A stretch of 64,000 nt of DNA, from contig JAGQDJ010000128.1 in NCBI GenBank assembly GCA_022885665.1, forward strand, positions 62,001 to 126,000, read 5' to 3'. The first letter of the stretch is position 1; each line of letters opens with the position of its first letter. A program made the position numbers and the translations under genes. Positions 36,514 through 48,985 of this stretch are shown one piece after another. Under the pieces are notes generated by a model. The model saw nothing but the letters and a program-made list of their open reading frames with translations. It did no database searches and was not told where the DNA came from. The DNA comes from Triops longicaudatus (Eukaryota; Arthropoda; Branchiopoda; Notostraca; Triopsidae).

Positions 36514-39500
36514 TTAGAATAGCTTAACCCGCTTCTTGATGTCGTTACGCCTCCATTCAGGCAAGCGGTAAAAGTCCGTGCGTGATATATGGAATATATC
36601 GTCGAAATCCACATCTGACAAATGACGCTGAAAATAAACAAGAAAATCAATAAAAATCAATAAATCAATTTTTTAACATTTTTCTTAAAACAAGCTAAAC
36701 ATCTATATTTATACTTGCCTACCATTCATTATCGTTGATTTCCGTTCATTGTATTTTTTTTCGCAATTTTTCTGCAACAAGATGCGAACATGTCGCAACT
36801 GTTCATAAAAAAGTGGTACAATATAGACAGCCTAGCCTACAGTACTGTACCACTTTTTATTTACACTTTCTGGCCTGTCTTATAGAGCTTCCCAAAGATG
36901 TCCATAAGAAAGTGATACAATATACCCGACTAAGATAATAATACTGTACCCCTTTTTTATTTACTCTTTTTAGCCTTCCGTATAGGTGCCAAATCCGTAA
37001 ATAAAAAAGGGGTACAATATACACAGGCTAGAATGCAACAATGTATCGCTTTTTTATTTACATATCTTGGCTGGTCATACATATTTTCCAAAGAAGTTCA
37101 TAAAAAAGTGATACACTCTAATCGACTCAAACCCAGCTCGCGTCCCACTTATTATGGACATTGATTTCGTATCTAATCTCTTATTTCAGGATTTTTTTCT
37201 ATCTTTGGCAAAAATACTTTCTAATTAATCGTTTTAGTGACAAATAATTCCAATATAATGTTTAGTAAGCGCATAGATTAGTTTACTTCAAGGTGGCAAC
37301 GATCCACGTCAGCCGGGAGCCGATAATTGGTGGTGAAGAGTAAGTGGGCGGGGTATATTTTGGGTGGTTCGGTGGAAGTGTGAGCCAGGTGGATTTGGTA
37401 CATCGAATGGGACATGTTGGGCAGCGAGCGTCGCAAGTGATGATGACTTTGGAAGGGAATCGAGGAGGACGCACCGGCCGGAATTCCGCTGCCGGTAACC
37501 GGGTACGCACTTCGACGCACGCTGCTGCTGCCCAAATTGCTGGAATACGTCGCCGAACTGCGCAGATCGGTCCCCAATGCTCGACGATCAGCTTCCGACA
37601 ACGAAGTCACCGAAACTTTTTATTTTTTTTGGGGAAAATAAAAACATTTATTAAATACTTGAAATTGGCGTTCGTTATTTCTTTTAGCGAATATTGGGAT
37701 ACAAAGTGAAAATTCAGACATCTCATTAATATACTTAAATAATAAAAAAATAATATACTTAAATAATTCAAATAATATACTTAAATAATACACTTAAATA
37801 TAATAAATAATATACATAATATACATAAATAAAACAATTAATATACTTAAATAATATAATATAGTTTTAATATAGTTAAATAAAGGCGCTAAAACTAGTT
37901 AGATATTTTACATTAAAATATATTAACAAACTTGGACGGAATGTCATCAAATCATGTTGGAAATCCATATAAAACATGAAGTCAGTTTACTAGACATTTC
38001 TGCAGGATTGTCTTAATTACAGCAACCGACCTATTTATTTCTGCTAATAATTCTAATGATTGGAAGAAATATACTATTAATTATTACTTATTAGAAGCAT
38101 CTTTATTCTTCCATGGCCCATTAAAAACGCAACGAAAATTTCAAGCCGTTCAAAGCTTTGCCGCATTCGTAAACTCTAAATGCTTCGTAATTAGCGAATC
38201 GTGCCTTTAAATTATAATTACAGGCTTCGAAAATAAAATATAAATTTGCACTCCAAACACATTTTTTAATCTTCAAAGGACAATTTTCTGGTAATACGTA
38301 TCGAGTCAGTTCATGTAAAACACCGTAAAACGATATTAAAGAATGTTTATTTCCAAGTTACTATCTAAACACTAGATACTCAAAGAAAAGTCTATTGTTA
38401 ACTAAAGAAATTTCAGCACTTGCAGTAATTAATGCAACTAACAAAAAAGAAGCGAAAAACAAAACTTACTGTCGGATTGCTTGCTACCAAATTCCGTACT
38501 GTGCGTTTTGTCGCCCAAACCGCTGAAGGAATATTCTCCCTAAACGTGCCAAATTCTTTAATTAACGCAAAATCAAGAAAAAATCGAATGTTAACAATAT
38601 TCTAGACATAAAAAAAGAAAAACACAAAAAATCTACAAATAGTTTTAAAAAAAATCAGAAAATGAACAGAAGATATTTAATATTTACCGCAGAAATTAAT
38701 TGATCGAAAAATTTTAAACAAAATGAAAACAATACAAATTTGAAATTCTGTAAGACCTAAGAAATAAAAAAATCGAGAACGGAAAAAATGATAAACAAGG
38801 AACGAGAAAACACTGAAATTAATAAAAAAAAAAAATTTACGAGAAACTGAAAAAAGGAGACCAAAAGAAAAACGGACCACAAAACGCCCAATAAATCACA
38901 CATTTTTTCTATTGTCTTTTTTTTTACCGGGGGTCCTGTAAACGTATGTGAACGTGGGGTTGGAGCCAATCCGTAACCAGGTTTGGGTACATGACGCAAG
39001 CTGCTTACCACTACATTTTTTTTTTCATTTTATTTTTTAGAGAGCAATCCACCATTCCCAAGAAAAGAGAAAGCGCGCCAAGAAAACCGAAAGAAATCGA
39101 AAACAAACTTAGAAAAGTTGGGCCAAGTAAGCAAACAATTCAAAATTACTATAAAAAAATCCCTAATTAGCCCTAAATTACCACTTAGCCTAATCAACTC
39201 TTTTTAAGCTAGCTTTAAATCTAAATCATTCATAGATACAATTTCAGTTATAGGAATTCAAGATTTTTTCCCTGAAAATTTATTTCTCAGCACAACACAT
39301 GAGAAAAAGTAAAACAGGTCGTATTTAAGAAGGACAAGCATTTTAGAACGGATAAGTCAAGCGAAACAAAGCCATGCTGAAGCAACACGCAATCCACGTG
39401 ACTTACCTTTGTTTCTAACCTTCAAGTCCGAGTGTCTTTTCCCATAAAACAAAATTTTCCGAAAAATTGCATTTTTTTGGGAAAAATTAAAAGACTTACG

Positions 39501-42500
39501 TTATAGTCAGGAGGCACGTGACGCATCTCATTAGGTAAGGTGGAAGCTTTCAAAGGTAAAGTGTAACCCGGACGAGGCGTATTACGGGAATTGGGAACAA
39601 CTAGATCGTTTTGGCAGACAAAACACGGAAAATTACCGAAAAATGACATACAACGTTCCACATACGCCAAAACAGCAACAAGAACAGTGGGTGAAGGCGT
39701 GGTCACAAGGTGAAGCATTAATGAAGTGATTAAAGTGCTTGAAATGTAAAAATGCGTTCCGCGTTTAAGAAGGCTAAATAACTAAAGAAACGATTGCACA
39801 GCAACAGAATACAATGAACAGCGCTGCCAGGATTTTTATATTATTAACACAATATTTTAACGCTGATTTAGCAAAACTGAACCAAATGAAATTTATTTTA
39901 CTATAATTTAATATCTATATATCAAATGTAAACGCTTTAATTGTACCAAAAGAAAACATCACTTGAAAAAAATCGCGTTAAGAATAATTTCCGAACGTAT
40001 TTATGCATTTTTCTACACTATATATTTATTTAAATATTTTTTATTTATATTTTTTCTACAATGAATTGTTTTTTAATATATATTTGAATTTCATGAAAAA
40101 TATTTAACAAAACTTTAACACATTTTTTGCAGTAAACATACCGTTTAAAGTAATAGTACAGAACTAATTCAGTACTAAAGGCTTTTTTCGACTATAGTCA
40201 GTTGGAACGTTCGTAATTTTAATAATACGTCAACATATGAAAGATTTTCGCTGCTTTCTACTTCTGGCTTTAAGTACTGGATGATAAGATAAACTAAAGC
40301 GTTTAACGAATAAGAAAATAGTTATGTTACCATTGTAGGAAGGGATCGTTCCCACTGAACGCCCCATTGAGGACCGGAAGGAAGCATTTGGGTCGACTAA
40401 TTCGTCTTCATCGAATGGTTTGGGATGATCCAAAACCCTGGAAGGCGAAGCATTCACTGCGCTATCGTAACGCAACTTTAATGGAGGCTCCTAATAAAAA
40501 AAAAAAAAAAATTAATAAATAATGAAATACAAAGCCATTTTTTTATATATAAATCTTAAAAAAATGAAGTAGAAACGAAAACATATCAATAAAAAATAGC
40601 CGGAAATTAAAAAAATATTAACGCTTTATAGAAGGAATTTTAAGACGCTTTAAAAAACACAGTAACTATTTAGTTTAAATTTTTAATGGAAATAGTACAT
40701 TGATTTTTAAAAAATAGTTTTTAAATAATGTTGAAATAGTAATATATATATTAATTTATTGTAACTTTTTATGTTAATTTACTATAATTTTTATATTAAT
40801 TTTTAAACAATAACTAATTTTTAACTCAGTAAGTTTACTAAAACTGACTTAAACTGAATTAAAGGAATTCTTCTAGACAAGTGACGTATTTTGAAGGCGT
40901 TTCCCGACATAATTTACCTTATTGGCTGAAGGAGTACGTGAGGCATTCCTAGGATCGACATTAGCTGCTTTCCATTGTCGTATCTTTTCACGCTCCTTCA
41001 CGTTTTGCAGGAACACTTTTCCAATCCCCGTTGCTATCTTGCTTAGCTCCTCCTCTTCTTTCTAAAGGGACAAAAAATGAGTAAATCACTCGACTTTCAC
41101 TTTAAAGCTGATACGTGTAAGAATTTTATGGCACTTTGAAAGAAAAAGTTTAAATATTTATTGAATATAGTCATGATATCAGACTAATGAATACTATTAG
41201 TAATCTCTTCAAACTTTTACATCTTATGTAAACACAATATTATGAAACACTTACTCTAATATGATACTCGAGGATTTATTGCACTTCTAAACTATTTTTC
41301 ACTATATCGCTTTAATTTTAATTTTTCGTTATAATTCGTTATTTATTCCGAAGCTTAGTTTTTTAATGAATCAATCTCTTGAAATTAGGTTTAGAAGAAT
41401 TTTTTAAATATATATCTATATATAAAAAAGACGGAAATTTACAGCTAATTTGGGGTCATTGACGCGATCGACCACATCGCCCTGTTTTTCAGCGTCATCT
41501 TCATCGCCTTCACCATCGGAGCCCGAAACGGCACGGTACGTTTCGGACCAACGACGTCGTCGCTCAGGATCTGTGTAAGGGTACGGCGGGGCGGGGAAAT
41601 CGTCACGCTCAATCCGAGACTTTTCTTCTGGTTTGGGTTTGCCTGCATTCGGATAATGCGCTAATTCGATCGGTTCTTCGTTATTCATATGCGGCGAACG
41701 GGGGCGGGGCGTCTCCCGCTCGATCGAGTCCAGCAACGCTTTCATGCCCGGCTTGGACGACGACCTCCAACTAAAACACGACAATAAATTGATAAATTTG
41801 TAAGCAAAAATCCTTAGAATTTTTGCAATATTGTCTTTTGTTCATGTCTACCGTTAAAAGTACACAATGAAAAAAGCTGAAAAAATAAATAAAAAAATTT
41901 ACAGTAAAAAGCAAAAAAAAAAATTAAAATAAAAAATTTTAACAATAAAAATAGAAAATTCTTAAAAAAAATTAAACAAAAATATTCTGAAAATAAAAAC
42001 TCTAAAATTCCTTGAAGAGATATAATTTTTTTTTATACATTTAGTATGCAATATTATCTTTTAAAGAAAAAAATATTGATAATAATAAAAGAATACTTGA
42101 AAGGAAGTGTGTTGTTGCCACGACGGCCACTAGCAGGTGCTGACATCGGTCGATGGAAATGCGGGCTTTTGGGAGGTTTGTCATAAGGATCGATGGGTCG
42201 TTTCAAGTACCCTTGCGTGGGTTCCGCGGCTAAATAGCTGTACGTGTAAATCCGGCTAATATCTTCGAACGGACTGGCTTTGCCGTGCGGATAATCTCTT
42301 AAAATCAAACCTGGGCTCAAAGTACGGTTCCCGGACGAGTACTAAACATAAAAAATTGGACCATAAATTACTTTTTTACTTTATTTTTTTTATCATCATT
42401 TTTATTAAAGAAATTAATCTTTCTTTCAACTCCACCAAAAAACATAAAACATTGTCATAGAAATTTTTTCAAAAACGTTCCGTAAAATGCATGGAATGTA

Positions 42501-45500
42501 CCAAAAAAGGTATAATAGGAAAATAAAAGAAAAAAATCGAAATTAACCTTTCGGTGCAGGCTGTTATAAGGACTCGGGGATCCGTTGATACTGGGGGTAT
42601 GCGAACGTAACGAAAACTGAAGCGAGAAACCAAAGAAAAACCAAGAGAAAACACATAAACATCTTTCTGATACAAAAACTTGAGAAATAAATAGGATAAA
42701 ATAAATAGAATAAAATAATTACATTAACAGAATAAATGAAATAAATAAAAATCAACTAACACTTATCTTTCCTATACAAGGAAATGAAAATGGATAAAAT
42801 AAATGCTTCGGAAGTGTAGGAAATAGGTAATTAAAAGTATTATTAAATTTGAAAATAATACGAAAAATGCGAACAACGCACGAAAGATGAATCAAAAGAA
42901 CAAAATGACTACTAAAATCAACATGGTCGAAAAAAAAAGTCTAAAAATAAAAAGGTCCCAAAATTACGCCTAGAATAAAGAAAAACTAGATATACAGCAA
43001 AATAAAATAATTCAAAAATTAAAAGGATTTTTTCAAACCAAAATAGAAAAAGTATATGAAAGTAAAGTAATTAAAAAATTCTACGAACAAAATTTAAAAA
43101 AAAAATAGAAAAAGTTAAGGAAAAAAAAAAAGAAAATTTTACTTGGGTTTCGCTCGCAGCTGAGGAACTCATTCGGTCAAACTCTTTGATATTATGTTCT
43201 TTTTCGTGAGTAGAGCCATTCAAGAGCGAGCCATTGGTGGTCGGACCCGGTCCACAGCGTGGATGCCAAATGGCGGTGCCCTAAATGAGATTTTGATCGA
43301 TTTTAGAATGATTAATGCCATTCTCATAAAATGATTAGCAGTCAACCGAACAGAGTTAATTAAAACTCTAAAACTCAAAACAGAATGTAGACTTTAAAAA
43401 GGGAGCATAATTGAAGTTTCTCAACCTACCTGGACGTACATTTCCTCTCCGTCACCGAAAGGATCGCCGCATTTGGAGCAACGAGCGCAGGTTGGGTGGA
43501 AATGGTGATTATCGCCGGCTTGGAGCACTTTGCCCGCAATATAGCGCTGGCAATACGCGCATTTCACGCCGAATTGGCGCTGGTAATCCTTCTCGCAGTA
43601 CGGAAGCCCATCCCTGAATCAAAAATTAAGAAAAAGTTTGTTAGCAAATTTAAGTTAATTATCTTTTAATCTCTAACACGGCAATTTATCACTGTCAGAG
43701 AGTCGCTTGACGCTTTCCTGAGACAAATTAATTCGTAAAAGATTAATTTTATTCGAAAATCAGTAAATCTTTCGAAAATAACCAACCAAATGTAACATAA
43801 AATCGCTTCTCGTTATAATGAACTTATTATAACGAACTACTGACTATAGCAGAAGTGTTGTATGGTCTCAATTTAAAAACTTTTATCTCATAGGAAAAAA
43901 AGTTTAATCGATGTTGTCCTCAGAAAACTCGTAAAAACGCCACTGTTACAAGCTAACAGTCAATAAGTGTAAGTTTCCTATCTTTTAGCATGGAAAAATG
44001 AACTTCCGATTGACTTTCATACCCGTAACCGTCCATAAGGATCATTTTTCAATGATTCACTCGAGAAAATTGACCTTTAAGCATACTTGTGAGCTTCTAA
44101 AGCTCAAATTGCTACCTTATGACATGGAAAAAACTCCTAACACAAAAAATAATCCGACTTTAACAAAAACACAAAAAAATGGAGAAGTTTTCCTTAAAAA
44201 AAAAGAAAAAAAGGAAAAAAAAATCCTTTTAGGAAAACTTTAGGGAAATAGGAAAAAAATAGTGTTTTTAAGAAACAAGTTCCTAAATATCATATTGCAA
44301 TTATTAAGCTCTGAAAACTGATCTTCATGAGCTAACTGACTCCAAAAGGCGATGTTGCACCGTCAACGCTCTAAAACTCCGCCTTTCTTTCATTTCTCAA
44401 GTTCATAGAAGGTAGTTTTCCTATCTATCAACGTGGAAAACTGACCGTAACAACACAACTTAAGGCTTGATGGGCCATTTTGGCTATCTTTGCGCTACTG
44501 AACAGCGTCTTTCTATCTCGTCAGAGTTTATAAGTACTCTCTCGCCACTGTTTTCTCCTTGTAAAGCGATTTTGACAGAAATATTGCCTTCTAAGGCATA
44601 AATTAACGCTTTGTCACTCTTTTCCGTTTAACGCGAAAACGATCTAGAGAAGACAAAAAAGACGTTTTTAATTCCAAAAATAGTAACAATACGTACTTTC
44701 CCATATATTCTCCGTGCAACAACGCCGAACAGGAAGTGCATTTAAAACACCAAATATGCCATTGCTTATCGAGTGCAATTAAGGCTTGACCTTCCTTCAA
44801 TTCCTCGCTGCATCCACTGCACTCTGTTCCCAAAGAAAAGACGTAAAAAGCATTAATGATGAGTCAGTGATTCGTCAAGTGTGGAGAACATAATTTTCAC
44901 TTAAGAAATGAAAGAAAAACAAGGCAGGAAAGATACAAAGGCAGCAAATCTTACTCGCGCCAGTAGCAATGGAAGTGGGCGAGGCAGGCTGAGTGGGTGA
45001 CTGAGCATCCCTCACCGGAATCTGCAAACATTTCGAACAAAGGCATTCCTGCCCTGTGAAAGTCACGCGTTCTCCGGCCGGAAACGGTTGTCTAAAAACA
45101 TTAAATCACGCCATATAGTCATTCCATTTTTTACGCACTTATTTTATAACTATTTTCGCTATTATGTTTCTTATTAGTTTTCAATATTATTTTTTTGGTT
45201 TGTTTTATTTCACGCCACTAAGAAACTCACGATTTTATAAAGAAAGTGAAATATATTAATAAAAAATCCTTTTTTTCTCTTGAAACGCTTAAATCTTGAA
45301 ATTTCGATGTACAAGCGATTAAAATTAGAGTTAAATTCGTTCCTCAGTCAAAGCAAAGCTCAATAAATGGGTAAATTTACATTTTATCCCTTCAAAACTT
45401 AACATTTTATAAGTTAAATGTGCGAATATCAACAATTTTTGCATTTTCTATGTAACTGATTTTAATTCAATATATTTAACTCAATTTGATAATGTTTGCA

Positions 45501-47545
45501 CTCTAATTACTGAATGAATGAATAAATTAATGTTTTCGTTAAATGCAGTATTCTTAAAGAATTTTCAATGATTTATGAAAGTTGAAAAGCTTCTAAAGCG
45601 TCAAATTTTACATAAAATGCGGATTCTTAAAGAAGAAGAAGAAGGAAAAAAATCACTGTAAAGAAACTTCGAATGGATCAAAAGTGTAAAGGAATTAAAT
45701 TAATGTTTGAAATTACCGACAACGAGCGCAAGTGAAGCATTTTTGGTGGTAAGTATTGCCCAAGGCCGTCACGACTTCTCCTTCTACAAATTCACCACAG
45801 GAAGCACAACGTGTTCCATACAGACGCTGATAATCCGATACGCAATAGTAATCCGCGTCTTTGGAGAAAAATCCTCCTTGAGCTAACGATGCATTGCACA
45901 CTAAAATCCAACAAAAGTATGTTAAAACCACGAAACTTGATCGTTTCCAATCTTGTAAAGCACATACATTGTACTCGAGTTCATTTTGCAAGCTTTGTTG
46001 TTTTTACGCACGGTATCGTTTATTTTTTTAACAATACTTCCAGTTTCAAACACAAATACTTGCAAAACGAACACAGAAAAATTGTAAAGTTAATTAAATA
46101 CAATGAAATAAGAGTTAAGTATACAAACCTTTGCATTTAAAACAGTTTATATGGAAATATTTTTCTTGCACGCGCAAAACTTCGCCGCTACATTTCTTCT
46201 TACACGCTTGGCATGTCGTTTTTCCTAGTTAAAACACGATGAGAACGAAACAAGAATCAGTAAACATTTTATACCGTACAAGAACCCTATAAAAAAGACG
46301 ATCAGCTTACAGTAAACTCGATTTACATGTTTACTGACTTAATGGCCGAACTAAACACAGGATTAAACAACATTTGCATTACGCAAACGTAATCCGAAAC
46401 CCGTTGGAAGTATAAACACACATGCAAGGTATAATTTTACGTCCATGTATGTATACAACCTTCTTTGCATCTTTACCTAGATCTTTGCTTTTCGGTTTCT
46501 CCGCAGCTTTCGGGTGGTAAGCAAGAAAACGTTACAAAAGCACGAATTAGACCAATTTTTTACAACAAGTATAGAGTTACAAACACCTGCACAACCTTCC
46601 CAGTACTCTGAAGAAAAATAAACGCACAAGTTAACTTCAAAAGCCATTTTTAAGTTTGTAATCTTAATATATTTTACCTACGCTTCTTGCGTCATTAAAT
46701 GGTTCACTAGCTAGTGTAATTGTTGCGTGTTATTCATTATCGCATCGCTAAGTCTTGTTCGATATTGCGGACATTCATTGCCACCTGGTTGCGTTCACAT
46801 TCCTATGTTCATTATTGCAGTGATGCCGTCGTCGGCTGGGAAGCGACCCACGGCGAGGGTCGATTTTCGAACGTTTTGTCGCATCGCGCTACAATGTAGT
46901 GTTGCCTCGTCAATTGCTATGAAGCAACTGACGGAACTAACGGGTTGTGTATGTATGTGGTGGTGGTGGGGTAATCTGATTTCGAACGTTTTTATACACC
47001 GAGCAGACGGCAATAAGGAAAGACGCTACCCGAATTATTTTTTTGTGCATAACCTTAAGTGCACTGAGTGCGTTTGAGTGCTACGCCAGAAAGGTATTCG
47101 GCACTGTGACGTCACGCCTGCGGGATTACGGTAGAACTGGTAGACGTTGGCTGTACTGGGTGCAGTGCAACACAGCGCTCCAATAGGTTCTTATGGGAAA
47201 ACTATAAGCTAACGGCCGTTCGGGAATAAATCCCCTAATAAATGTATAAAAAAAAATCAAACATTGATTTTATAATACAAAAGGTAATCCGTTAGGTAAG
47301 GAATGGTTCACGTAAGCCAGAAGTTTCCACGCTCGAGAGATTTTGAGGAGGTAAAAAAAGTAAAGGAGCTTCTTGAAGCGGAATGAAGAGGCGCTATTAC
47401 CATAACGGACAGGAAGCGGCGATTGAGAGCGATTGGATGAGAGAGAATGGCGCGATTTGAGAGAATGACGACGATCCGGGAAGGCAGCTGGAGTTGCCGA
47501 AGGTTCTATTCGGTCTCCGTCCAATTGACTCCACAGAATCACCAT
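36514..47545 (-). CDS. unc-115 / ABLIM: Unc-115/ABLIM-type actin-binding LIM protein
   Basis: It links actin filaments to guidance and Rac signalling in the known family. Exons in coding order are 47545-47401, 46607-46587, 46506-46477, 46224-46129, 45900-45717, 45091-44955, 44823-44697, 43613-43430, 43280-43143, 42616-42548, 42341-42097, 41770-41443, 41061-40918, 40490-40331, one of 39600-39500 or 39010-38928, 38539-38470, 37615-37287 and 36627-36514. Every junction agrees in phase; the form with 39600-39500 is 873 aa. Four LIM domains occupy about residues 69-318 (CQACKKKC, CASCGEFV, CSGCSEEL and CAYCQRYI start them). The linker holds EDISRIYTYSYL, a helical ELSKIATGIGKVFLQ block and DPRNASRTPSA. 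The last 65 residues are a villin headpiece (KIYPAHLLFTTN to KKRVKLF at the stop). The first three small exons rest only on splice signals and phase. Confidence 0.92.
36801..37160. repeat. Cluster of four foldbacks in the last ABLIM intron
   Basis: Left half-sites start at 36815 (GGTACA), 36914 (GATACA), 37011 (GGTACA) and 37110 (GATACA), spaced 99, 97 and 99 bp. Right half-sites start exactly 31 nt after each, at 36846, 36945, 37042 and 37141. Outer arms are ATAAAAAAGTG and ACTTTTTTATTTAC types. The first copy pairs almost perfectly. The right arm of copy 2 also pairs perfectly with the left arm of copy 3. The cluster lies between ABLIM exons 37287 and 36627. Confidence 0.9.
37733..37880. 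repeat. AATATACTTAAATAAT low-complexity tract
   Basis: A unit like TAATATACTTAAATAA repeats imperfectly about eight times within an ABLIM intron. Confidence 0.8.
38928..39010 (-). CDS. ABLIM alternative exon b (83 nt)
   Basis: Acceptor ATGTAG/TG and donor CCG/GTAAAA flank an open frame. It enters with two spare bases and leaves in phase 0, exactly like the 101-nt exon at 39500-39600. The translated start, after joining to the upstream exon, is VVSSLRHVPKPGYGL. Each exon alone restores the frame between exons 40331 and 38539; using both or neither breaks it. Confidence 0.6.
39500..39600 (-). CDS. ABLIM alternative exon a (101 nt)
   Basis: Acceptor GATCTAG/TT and donor AAC/GTAAGT flank the peptide VVPNSRNTPRPGYTL..MRHVPPDYN (after joining to the upstream exon). 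It aligns with exon b over the first 15 residues (VV---R--P-PGY-L shared). The GTAAGT donor is stronger than that of exon b, so this is probably the default form. Confidence 0.65.
43806..43880. mobile_element. Short MITE-like remnant
   Basis: TTCTCGTTATAATGAACTTA and TTATAACGAACTACTGACTA resemble the CGTTATAACGAAC ends of pogo/Tigger-like miniature elements. A related and clearer copy lies at 50055-50217. Confidence 0.3.
46587..46607 (-). CDS. Candidate 21-nt microexon of the ABLIM gene
   Basis: CTTCAG/AGTACTGGGAAGGTTGTGCAG/GTGTTT has acceptor and donor. It enters with two spare bases and leaves with one, encoding about seven residues (EYWEGCA after joining). At 21 nt it can be skipped without changing frame. 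Support is splice pattern and phase only. Confidence 0.35.
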
Positions 47546-48878
47546 TTTTTATGACACAATCGCTGGTACTTTGCCACCAAAACCGCTTAAACTGCCCAAA
47601 ACGTAATTCAACCAAACTTTCACAAACCCTTCCTTAATTAACACATCTTGCACACTTTAATTTTATCAACAAATCATTTACTTATGTTCCAATTTAAGAG
47701 ATATCTTTGAAATAACAAAGAATGACGTTGGAACTAATTAATGAATAGTTGAAGAATTTAATTTTTGTAAACGAAAAAACTAAGCTTAAATTTCCGGAAA
47801 TGTAACAAATTTAAGTGATTTCGCGCTTGATTTCGTCATGTTTCTCGTGATTTAATCTTGAGGTTAAATTTAACTTAACCTTTCACGTGATATCACTTCG
47901 ATTCACTTAAATGAAAAAAAATCCACGTAACTCTAATTTCACGTGACAATAAGTTTCTATGACGAAATGAGAGTAATTCCACTAAACTAACTTCACATGC
48001 AATAAAATGCTCAGTAAGATTTCACAGGAGAAAGCTTTTAAGAGATTGTTACGGTAAATTAACAAAACAAGATTATCTGATTCGAAAGTTTTCTTCTCAA
48101 GCGGAAAAAAAAAGAAATACAGTGAAAGCTTGGTTAGTTTACCGAATCGGCGCACAAAAAAAAAACTGGAAAAACTGCACGAAATGTGTTCCACTAACGC
48201 TGAAATGCTACTGAACCTTCTTAAAGCAACTTTCCAAAGTTTTTACTATTCGGGAACTTATGGCCAAAAACAAAAGAAGGAAGGTAAAAACCCTCTCTCT
48301 CTACCCTCAGGCAAAGTTTTTAAAGGTCTTTCAACAAACACGACTGGCAACAAAGCTAAAAACGTCCGAATCCCCCAAATGCCAAGGTTGGACGCCCTTG
48401 ACGTCCCTCTCGCCCCTCCTAACCCCCAATTTCCTGTATCCACAGGCATTAAAACAATAATCATGCCCAAGTCTGGTAATTTTGGGCTTTACGTTTTGAC
48501 AAAAGACCTTGAATTGCGCTTAATGCTAAAGAAAGATAAGAAAAACGAGAAATTTGAAACTTGTTATGAGATCCAATCATGTTGCTACGAAATTTGGGTA
48601 CACTAAATAGTAAATATAAGAATTTCGTGTTCTTTTAACCGGTCTGGATAGTTGACAAATTCAGAATACACGTGTTGAGTTTGTTGAATGGAATTACAGA
48701 CCAGCGTGAGTTGAGTGTTTTGCAATTTTATGTACTTTTGCGGAATTACTATGTCAAAGTCTCTTTATTCCTGCGAATAGAAGCTTAATATCCTACAAAA
48801 GTATTTTAAAAAACATTACTCGCCCAAAAATCCCCCGATGTTCCTATAATTGGAACGCGATCAGGAAAATCGGAATTT

Positions 48879-48985
48879 TACAGTAAACGAATTATGTTAA
48901 CCGGTTATATGAAGCAAGGTTTCGATTATCCGAGCAACCGGGAATTCAATTACATGAGCAACCGGATCCGATTATATGAAGTGCG
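48879..48985. mobile_element. MITE-like repeat with ATTATATGAAGCAACCGG motifs
   Basis: ACAGTAAACGAATTATGTTA is followed by AACCGGTTATATGAAGC, GATTATCCGAGCAACCGG, AATTACATGAGCAACCGG and ATCCGATTATATGAA. The ACAGTAAA start and GATTATCCGAGCAACCGG words are typical of Tc1/mariner-pogo miniature elements. No coding region is seen. Confidence 0.4.

Noticed and set aside
36801..37160. CRISPR-like array because of regular ~98-bp spacing
   Set aside because: The context is a eukaryotic intron. The repeats are diverged inverted pairs and there are no cas genes, so it is a foldback cluster.
48130..48606. 158-codon open frame on the plus strand
   Set aside because: Begins without ATG. Lys/Pro-rich with no known motif, overlapped by open frames on other strands, and no splice context.
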